Below are positions 56,769 through 64,000 of a stretch of 64,000 nt of DNA, piece by piece (position 1 is the stretch's first letter; every line of letters begins with the position of its first letter). Location of the stretch: the NCBI GenBank assembly GCA_012656075.1, contig JAAKBF010000294.1:1-64000 (forward strand), in the 5' to 3' direction. The notes beneath the pieces are model-generated. The model did not search any database, had not been told where the DNA came from, and saw nothing but the letters and a program-made list of their open reading frames with translations. A program made the position numbers and the translations under genes. The DNA is from Phytophthora hibernalis (taxonomy: Eukaryota > Oomycota > Peronosporomycetes > Peronosporales > Peronosporaceae).

Positions 56769-57706
56769 ACTTTCTGGTTCGATCTGGACAGTTGCGACGC
56801 TTTTTTCCATTCAACCACCGCGACTCACCTGCGGTACCCAGCGTAGTAGATGTGACGGCCACGCCCAACGCCAAGTTTTCCAAGTCCCAGCGGCGGTTTC
56901 AAGCACCAGTTCGACTCTTATCATTGCCATCCTTATCTCAGCGCGAGTGTTCAAATTAGCGCGCGGGGTGGCAAGTGTGTGCGGCGTATTTAAATTATTC
57001 TCCGATCAGCAGAGACCGGCAAGTTAGTAGTAAGCATTTTGTCGAGACCACGTAGTTGGCGTGCAACCGATTGGAAGTTGCATGTAGTTCAGCAAACAAA
57101 CACGCGATCTTCATTCGTTTAAGTTCAAGAGCATTATCTCCTCTTCCTCGTGACGAAACACATCATGCAACCAAGGTGCTCGACAAGACACCGCGTGGTG
57201 ACGTTAAAAGAGCTGAATGCATGCAATCAAGAGCGTGGTGTTGCAATGCGTTGGCCCTCCGTTACGGAGTTCGTAGGCAACCAAGCGTCCACGGTCTCCG
57301 GTACCATTGCAGACCAGCCATTCCGAACGTATCGCAGCGAGTTAGTCAAAAGGATGCGGCTAATGCGCGTTGGTAACTCGTACAGGTCGCAATCGCGCAA
57401 CGGCGTCCTCCGCACTCATATTTCGTGCACTCGCGTCAACAAACGAACCCAGAGAGTAACGCGCTGCACTACATGTACCTCAACAAGGGGTTGGACCATC
57501 GCCATGAAGAAAAGGAAGAAACACTGTTGCCTACAACTCAATTCGACGTTACAGGAAAAGCCTTTGATAAGCATCGCACTTCAACATGAGTGCAAGGTCA
57601 GCAATTAAAAAGTTTGATTAGGTTCAAGAATTTCATACAACCTGAACACGAGCTCAGATCAATACTATCGATACACGTAATACACACAGTACTACAGTAC
57701 ATGTAG
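56769..57706. other. Intergenic, no gene supported
   Basis: A long plus-strand frame at 57150-57608 is compositionally random (many Arg/Cys/Thr, no domain) and was not called. Confidence 0.5.
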
Positions 57707-59986
57707 TTAGTCTTCGTCGTGAGAGCGCATCAGATCCTGCAGCCCGCGGCGATTGAGTCGCTGGTGTTGCTGCATGAGCACCATCCGGCGCTTGTCGCTG
57801 ACGACGTCCGTGGAGTTCTGGTCCAAAAGCTCTTGACGTATCTCATGCTGCAGCGCGTTGAGAATTTCAGTCATCTTAGGGCGTCGTCTGGGGTCCGTGT
57901 TCAGACAGCGCGCAATGAGTTTGTGACGGCAAGGTGAGCAAGAGGGCGGGATCGTTGGCCGCAGGTCCCGCGCGACACTCCCATCATGATGTCGATGGTC
58001 GTGAAGTCCTTGGGCAAATCATGGTACGGCTCGCGCCGCGTTTCGAGCTCCACAAGGATGACACCAAAGCTGTAGCAGTCGACCTGCGTATCATATCGCT
58101 CCTCGCGAAGAATTTCGGGTGCCAACCAGTACGGCGTCCCGACGATCGTACTGAAGAGCTTGCCTGGTAGTAATTGTCGCTTCGACTCGCCAAAGTCTGA
58201 CACTTTGCACGAGTAGGTGCGCGTGCACAGCAAATTGGAGGACTTGAGGTCGCGATGCACCAGCGGTGGGTCGCAGTTGTGCAGATAAGAGACGCCCTGG
58301 GCCACATCTGTGGCGATCTTCAGCAGCGGATCACTCCAGGCCAGTGTGATGGGGCTACGTAGCAGCGATAGCACGTCGCCACGTTCCAGATACTCCATCA
58401 CGAGGCCAACGTTAGACAGGTTGTCGAACGTGGCACCAATGAACAGCACGATGTTCGGATGGCGTAGACATGCCAGCAACTCCACCTTGCTCTTGAACGC
58501 TGCAAGACCCTCGGCTGTTAGGCACGACTGCGCCAATCGCTTCACCACCACATCTGTCTGGTGATACTCGCCCACTAACACTTCGCCGTTCGCTGTCTTG
58601 GCTAGAATGTCCTTCAGCTTCAGGTCAGCAAAAGGAATAGATACTGTCAAGAACAACTCCATGTCACCAGTTGCACTCAACGCACGCTCCAATGCCTCCT
58701 TCTCATCACGCGTCATGGCATTGCGATTTTCAAGTCCAATCTGCTTCACTGAGAGGTCCAGCTTCAGCGTCGTGTTAATACGCTCGGCACGCACTTTAGA
58801 TGCATACGCCATGCGAGCAGCTCGATCCTCTGAGTACGTAGCCGTAAGCGTAAAACACGTAGGCAGGAAAACACACAGGAAAAACAGGAACGCCTCGTTA
58901 CTCATAACGCGTCTGCTGGACGAAATCAGTGGCGTCGCTCCCAAAAAGCACAGCATCAGCGTCGTAATCCATTCCGCCACAGCCAGCAGCAACACGTGCG
59001 TGAAGTCCAGTTTCATGGCCACTGCAACAATACCAGCGAATGCGGCCAGCACCGCCAAGACGCCCATTAGTAGCGAGTACGCCAGCTTGCTATCGTAAAG
59101 CTTCACCCACGAGAGCATGTCCATTTGTCCATCCACACCGGAGATCTTCCCCATTCCGACGTATCATACCAGGACGTCGGCATCACCGTATTTACTGCGC
59201 AGACCAGTCCATTCTCCAAACTCATCTGCAAGTTCTTCCTCATCCCAACCAGTTCGTGGTGGACAAACACCGCGAGCCCCACGGACCAACACAAGACAAT
59301 CAACGACGCAATGACCTTCCAGTGTCGTCGAATATAGTACACCCCAATCCTCAGCCGCATACTTCCTTCAAAGTACTTGAGCGGCAACATGCCGTAGATG
59401 ACTGCAAACGGTGCAAAGATCCACAATAGCCACGTGAGTCCTTCGTCCTTGGACATGGGCTCAATGAACGCAACGCAGCTTCTCACTGTTTCATTTATCG
59501 TCCACAGAGGTTCCTCCTCCAGTAGCGACGATAGCAGATCCACCCACGCGAAGTCATCACCTGAAGGAGCGATACATGTGTCTTTAAACCGGTGGAACAG
59601 GACGTAGGCGGCTCCTTCAAAGGCCACAAGGGCCAGCATGAGTCTACGAGCCACGGGGAAGTCCACAGTGGACGAGTAGAGCTGGTACGACTCCTCCATC
59701 CGCTCGTCTCGGAAGTGGTTGCTCAGCAGCTTCAGGTCCACGCGCGGGTCCATGTGCGCTTGCCACGTAGCAGATCCCTGAGCAGACAGTAATTGTACAC
59801 CACTAGGAACCTGTTCATCGTCTCTGGAGGACGTCGAAGAGCTGTGTGAAGACGATTCCGACGATGAAGACGTAGAGCGAGGTCTATGACGTGTTAAAGG
59901 AGTCACTGGGCGTCCATCGGGGTCGATACGCGGCTGTAGACGTTGTCATCCTCGTCCGCGTCCAGCACATCGAGATGCCTCTCCAT
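57707..59986 (-). CDS. Multi-TM tyrosine-kinase-like (TKL) protein kinase
   Basis: ATG 59986 begins MERHLDVLDADEDDNVYSR, followed by a Ser-rich stretch and about six hydrophobic segments (for example LTWLLWIFAPFAVIYGML, ASLIVLCWSVGLAVFVHH, LLMGVLAVLAAFAGIVAVAM, LFFLCVFLPTCFTLTATY). The C-terminal kinase domain has the lysine in TDVVVKRL, a LRHPNIVLFIGAT helix, the catalytic loop HRDLKSSN, DFGES and GTPYWLAPE, a TKL pattern. It ends RRGLQDLMRSHDED at TAA 57707. Three one-base deletions (near 59945, 59130 and 57935) break the reading; with them counted it has 760 residues. Membrane-anchored TKL kinases are expanded in oomycetes. Likely a plasma or internal membrane signalling kinase; ligand unknown. 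Confidence 0.9.
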
Positions 59987-60229
59987 AATCAATTGTGAAT
60001 CGATTCAGTAGCTAAATTTGAGTTTCAACCAATGAACATCAGCTATGTAAACCACATACATCCCATAGCCGCTGCGAATGTGATCTGGGTCGTCCAGATT
60101 GTTGTCTCTCCCAACTCACTTGACGGTTGTAAGCCACTTACAAACGTCAAGACACTCGGGCGGCTACTCACATCAATCCAAGCGACGACACTAAGCTCCT
60201 CTTGCGTCCATCAGTGTATCTCTACAGTC
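59987..60229. promoter_or_regulatory. Divergent promoter interval (TKL kinase / unknown gene)
   Basis: Only 243 bp separate two divergent start codons. A CCAAT sequence occurs near 60027 on the plus strand. No confident Inr was found. Confidence 0.4.
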
Positions 60230-61068
60230 ATGTCCTCGACGCGGCCCATCCCCATAGGAGGCAGCGGCAGTCAGCGTGGGTCCCCGTGCACCGCAGTCCC
60301 AACGGAGCGGTGATGGTATCGCACTCGCTGCCTGTGGACATGCACCACGTGCACCTGTCGCGCTTCCTGACGAGCGCAAATGGCGCAAGAGCTGGGGGAC
60401 TACAGCCACCCAGAGCACCTCTTGTGGGTTCTATGCCCGAACCCAACTTCCTGCAGCTGGACAGTATGCCAGACTTGGCGCTGGGTCCTCCAGCAGAAAC
60501 TATTCGCGAAGACTCGCCACCTCGTGCTCCTGCAGTCATTCAGGTGCGTGCATTTTGCAGGTTTTCAGGTTCTTGTGGTGATTTTTGACGTTTTTGTCGT
60601 TGTTTTTGCAGTTTGCAAGCTCGTGCCCTGGAGATATTGGGTTTTTAAGGCAGAACCCGAACAGAAGCTCCTGGACGCCGTCACTGCAGTCGAACTTGGC
60701 TGAACACGACGACTTCGACTTGTCCAAGTCTCCGGCGCTGGCGGCCATGTCGGCGCTGAGAGAGGGACGCAGCAAGTACACAGCAGGCGAGCAACGGCTC
60801 GTCGTACAGGTCCATAGGAACACATCCCTCAAGGCATTACTACGCGTCGGACGAGTCGTCGAGCTACGCGGTGAGCGCGGAGCTACTGGAGCGACTCAGC
60901 ATCACGTCGGAGGAGGAGGGAGAGGACGCAGAGGACCGCAATGAGCGCTACCGGCTGCCCGGCTACAACTCGCCAGCAGATCAGAGACGGCGGGCCGAAC
61001 GACGCGGATCGTACGGCAATGTATCGGACTCTGGCGACACGGGCATCTTTGAATTCGACGACCAATAG
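60230..61068 (+). CDS. Hypothetical protein, polar, two exons
   Basis: ATG 60230 starts MSSTRPIPIGGSGSQR. Exon 1 ends in PRAPAVIQ at 60543; a 68-bp intron (60544-60611, GTGCGT..CAG, phase 0) leads to FASSCPGDIGFLRQNP. The protein is rich in Ser, Pro and charged residues, with DDFDLSKSPALAAMSALREG, LLERLSITSEEEGEDAED and a C-terminus SDSGDTGIFEFDDQ. Breaks near 60280 (missing base) and 60832 (extra base) leave 256 residues. It has no recognised domain, signal peptide or membrane segment. Spacing suggests shared regulation with the divergent kinase gene. Confidence 0.6.
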
Positions 61069-61845
61069 ACTCGACAGGCTTTGCGATAAAAACTGGAAAA
61101 TGACGAACAATGAGAAATATGTGGACGGCCGAGTGGAGGTGGTTTGACCTGCAGGTGGAGAAAGGACGAAGGCCCGTAAGCTGAGCTTCGATTGTAGACG
61201 AAGTATCTTAGAGCACATGTACGCGCAAGAATTGTTGAGCGAGGCGTGCTCCTCCCTGTCGACCAGCGAAAAACGTTATCGAGATCAGGTTGCATCGGAG
61301 CAGCAACTTGCACCTGCAAAATCCACTGAAGAGCAATGGTCCATTGCCAATCAAGGTCTCTGCTTGAAGCAGGTGGCAAAGCAGGTTGCCAACAGTATAT
61401 GGCCACCATCCTGACGCAAGTCGACAAGTAGGGCTGAACTGCGGATCCCTTCGCGAACACTACAGATATTGAACGTCTAAAACATGTTTGACCTGGAACT
61501 TGAATTGCATTGCGCTCAGCAGGCAGTGCTGCATTCGGTCGACAAACACTGAGAAATACAAGACGTCCACAATCAATGGATTTTCTGTCCTCCTGCACGA
61601 CTCTGACCCACAAATAAAGAACCCTTCACGGAAAATCGACCAGGAGGGGCGACGTCAACACTTACAACCACGTTCTTAAAAACCTTTCAAAACTACGGAC
61701 GGGTAATCCCCCTCCGTCGTCTCATCGCCTATCCGCACAAAATGCACCTACACTGTAGCTACAGGTCCAGGTCAACCAGTATCATCACTTCCCAAACCCC
61801 TTTGAACATCGAGAGCAAAGTCTCATTAACAGAACACCTTCCAAC
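61069..61845. other. Intergenic, no gene seen
   Basis: Several short open frames without domains. The 3' part carries the promoter of the IQM-like gene. Confidence 0.5.
61785..61798 (+). promoter_or_regulatory. Oomycete initiator-like motif of the IQM-like gene
   Basis: TCACTTCCCAAACC lies 48 bp before ATG 61846 and shares TCACTTCCCAA with the motif upstream of the secreted repeat protein at 1187-1200. Confidence 0.45.
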
Positions 61846-62793
61846 ATGTTACTCGACGTAAAGCGGGACTTACATCTAACGCAGCCACAGGACGCAACCG
61901 AACTCGTACACCGCTCTAAACTCTTCTCTAACACCCAAGACCAGCCCCATGAAGCAGATAATACAGTGGATCGCTGGAGACAAGTACGCGCTCGAATGGG
62001 ACAATTGACACGCGGTATGAAGCGCTGCAGACGCCGTAGCGTCGACGGTAAAGACGAACTCAACTGTGGGGCCTCCATCCTGCACAGGGATTTCTGGCTC
62101 GAAGCTCTGGACGAACAACACCGCTACGGATTCCACTTGCGAGCCTTCCACAAGGTCTGGAAACAGGGCTATTGCAGTGATGAAGACGCGAGTTTCTTCC
62201 ATTGGTTAGATCACGGTAATGGCCAGAACATGGACCTGCCGGAATGCACCCAACAGGAGCTACGCACAACACGCGTGCAGTACTGTACAGCTGAACAGAG
62301 GAAAGACTACGAACTCAAGTTCGTATCTGACGGAGAGGACATGAGAGTGCAGTACGCGACATCGGGACGCGTGGTGCACACGGACGAACGCAGCAAGTGG
62401 ATCTTCGTCGTGGACCTCTCCGGACACATGTACCTTGGCCGCAAACGTAAAGGCCGCTTCCACCACTCGAGTTTCGTGTCGGGAGCTCCGATCTTCGCAG
62501 CAGGGAAAATCATCATCAAGCACGGTACTATCCTTGCTATTGAGCCGCATAGTGGTCACTTCAAGCCGAGATTAGAGAACCTCCTGGCTCTGTGCTCTAT
62601 GCTGGCTAACCACGGTGTGGATATTGACGACATCGCCTTCATTAAGCCCAAAAAGTGGACCTGTGCGTGGCCCTTCCCACCTCAACCAGACCTCGAACTG
62701 GAGGACTTTGCTGGTGCCTCAGACACGGACTACGGGGCCGATAAGTCGGACTCTGAAGAGCCGCAGACGTTGATACTTGGAGCAGGAGAGTAG
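61846..62793 (+). CDS. IQM-like protein (calmodulin-binding family relative)
   Basis: An uninterrupted 315-residue frame, the only core gene here without a frame break. It shows the layout of plant IQM proteins: FWLEALDEQHRYGFHLRAF, then FHWLDHGNG, LPECTQQEL, YELKFVSDG and the most conserved block WIFVVDLSGHMYLGRKRKG with FHHSSFVSGAPIFAAGKI and IEPHSGHFKPR. A basic stretch (MGQLTRGMKRCRRRS, residues about 50-65) could bind calmodulin, but a full IQ motif is not visible. The acidic tail ends LILGAGE. Plant IQM1 interacts with calmodulin in stress and stomatal responses; the role in oomycetes is unknown. Convergent with RRP8, 80 bp apart. Confidence 0.8.
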   Translation: MLLDVKRDLHLTQPQDATELVHRSKLFSNTQDQPHEADNTVDRWRQVRARMGQLTRGMKRCRRRSVDGKDELNCGASILHRDFWLEALDEQHRYGFHLRAFHKVWKQGYCSDEDASFFHWLDHGNGQNMDLPECTQQELRTTRVQYCTAEQRKDYELKFVSDGEDMRVQYATSGRVVHTDERSKWIFVVDLSGHMYLGRKRKGRFHHSSFVSGAPIFAAGKIIIKHGTILAIEPHSGHFKPRLENLLALCSMLANHGVDIDDIAFIKPKKWTCAWPFPPQPDLELEDFAGASDTDYGADKSDSEEPQTLILGAGE

Positions 62794-62873
62794 AGTGCAG
62801 ATAGCTAGTGTGGCGTTCGTATTTATCGCGACTTGGTCGTCTCGAATAAATGTCCTATTTGGCGTGTTCATCT

Positions 62874-63879
62874 CTATCGCCGCTTGTACTCGCACGCCTT
62901 CAGCTCAATCGGTCCGACATTCTGCGCCTTGCGCGACGACTTGACAAACTCGAACAGCACGAACATCTTGTTGCGCTCGTCCTTGTTCTTGCAGTCAAAG
63001 CCCATCTTGCCCAGGATCTGCACGAACCCTGAGATTCCGCCAAGCGACTCGCTTTCAAAGCGGCTCTTCACCTCAGCAACCTTCAACACGCCTCCAGGTT
63101 TCAGCACGCGGTACACCTCACGCACATACTCGCGAACACTCGTCCCCATCAGCGCCAAGCAATACACAGCGATATCAACACTGGCATCCTCCAACGGAAC
63201 CTATATGAACGAAAACAAACACCTCACATCAGCTCGCTAACTCAACACTACCAACAACCTCTTATCCCGTACATCTGCAATATTGCACGCAGTGACATGC
63301 GGCTTGCGCGACACCAAATCAAACGAGTGTACTGTGTTCGGCACACTCTCGGCCAACCTGGCGTCTCCACAGCCGAAATCCGCCACGACCGCCTTCGGGT
63401 GACGTCTACAATAGTCACAAAAACAGAAAAAAAGTCAGTATCAAAACTCAAAAGTTAACCCCCAATGGCAACGCACTTGACGTAGTCGATGAACGTGTCC
63501 AGGGATTGGTGGGCCACTTGTCGGCCTGCTCTCGGAAGCCCTGGTGGTACACGTCGAAGAGCTCCGGGTCCTCCTGGAATGTGGAGAAGGCGTCGCCGCC
63601 CGTACTTGTGTACAGCTGTTCGTTCAGCATGCGGAACTTGCCGCCGTCGAGTTTGCGCCGCATCTCGGCCAGTCGTTCGGCTGGAGTCAGCGCTTTGGCT
63701 TTGGCTTTGCCCTTGGCCTTGACCTTTGCAGGCTTCTGCTGCTGCTTCTGCAGAGATTTCGACACCGTTGCAACCTGCTGCATCTTCTTCTTTTGGTGAA
63801 TCTTCTTATTACCTCCGGAAGAGATTGGTTTGCCCTTGGCACCGCCTTTGCCGGCGCCTCCACGACCCTTCTTAGCCAT
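62874..63879 (-). CDS. RRP8: Ribosomal RNA-processing protein 8 (rRNA adenine methyltransferase)
   Basis: Nucleolar SAM-dependent enzyme making m1A in large-subunit rRNA. ATG 63879 begins MAKKGRGGAGKGG; a Lys-rich nucleolar-type region is followed by the RRP8 block LDGGKFRMLNEQLYTSTG and FREQADKWPTNP. Exon 2 carries the SAM motif VVADFGCGDARLAESV and HSFDLVS; exon 3 has VPLEDASVDIAVYCLALMGT, EVYRVLKPGGVLKVAEVKSRF and a KACEYKRR end. Introns are 63459-63406 (GTTAAC..TAG) and 63272-63201 (GTACGG..TAG). One base is missing near 63508 and another is needed at the exon 1/2 junction to keep phase; the corrected length is 293 residues. The enzyme family call is firm. Confidence 0.93.
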
Positions 63880-64000
63880 CACTGCTTTTGAGAACTGGAC
63901 CGGAGCTGCCCGAGCTTTTTCCGAACATAAGAAGAAGATAACACAAATTTACTTTTCTCCTAATCTAGGAATCTCCTTTCTGATGTTCGAGTTGTGTCAA
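63880..64000. promoter_or_regulatory. Upstream region of RRP8 (partial)
   Basis: 121 bp 5' of the RRP8 start on the minus strand; no confident Inr motif was found. Confidence 0.3.

Noticed and set aside
57150..57608. 152-codon plus-strand frame
   Set aside because: Composition is random and there is no domain or partner in other frames.

Overview
This window reads as nuclear DNA of a plant-pathogenic oomycete, most likely Phytophthora or a close relative in the Peronosporales. The reasons are a Crinkler-type (CRN) effector gene with an LFLAK-type N-terminal domain, short introns of about 55-140 bp, oomycete-like initiator motifs (TCAYTYYNCAWTT) just upstream of several start codons, and a transposon set common in these genomes: MULEs (some with a Ulp1 domain), pogo, Tc1, piggyBac-like and hAT-like MITEs, a Crypton-like recombinase remnant and a DIRS-order retroelement. 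The species cannot be named from the sequence.

Layout. 1-1.14 kb: the 5' part of a secreted Ser/Gln-rich repeat protein on the minus strand. 1.2-15.6 kb: repeat-rich and gene-poor, with two MITEs, a decayed coiled-coil gene, a Crypton-like remnant, a full-length CRN kinase effector gene carrying four frame breaks, eIF2D-like and membrane-protein remnants, a MULE with Ulp1 domain, and a small secreted YYGRPNNGGYPY-repeat protein with a broken second copy at 4.8 kb. 15.6-20.4 kb: a core gene block with AP-2 mu (minus), tryptophan synthase beta (plus) and a THH1/TOM1/TOM3-like membrane protein (minus). 20.4-42.2 kb: a transposon landscape whose main structure is a large imperfect inverted repeat (22.7-26.9 kb against 28.75-30.56 kb). 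Each arm carries a SET-domain methyltransferase gene and each is flanked by MULE transposase sequence in matching relative orientation. Nested into this area are a pogo element and a piggyBac-like MITE. A foldback element and a Tc1 element follow. 43.1-44.9 kb: a secreted alpha/beta hydrolase (S33-like). 45.5-52.6 kb: a Ngaro/PAT-like retroelement with split direct repeats, itself hit by a Mutator-type element and a hAT-type MITE. 53-64 kb: a core block with an EF-hand protein whose C-terminus comes from a MITE, a tandem-PH protein, a multi-TM TKL kinase, an unknown protein, an IQM-like protein and the rRNA methyltransferase RRP8.

Reading caution. Nearly every conserved gene (trpB, AP2M, RRP8, TKL kinase and others) contains isolated one-base frame breaks, mostly deletions, about one per 0.6-0.7 kb of coding sequence. 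In each case the corrected length is a whole number of codons. This looks like residual indel error in the assembly, so the frame breaks in the CRN and transposase genes should not be taken as proof of decay. Stronger evidence of real decay is deletion, nested insertion or truncation.

The most interesting structure is the pairing of a MULE transposase with a convergent SET-domain gene, seen in two inverted copies. It may be a transposon family that carries its own histone-methyltransferase-like gene.
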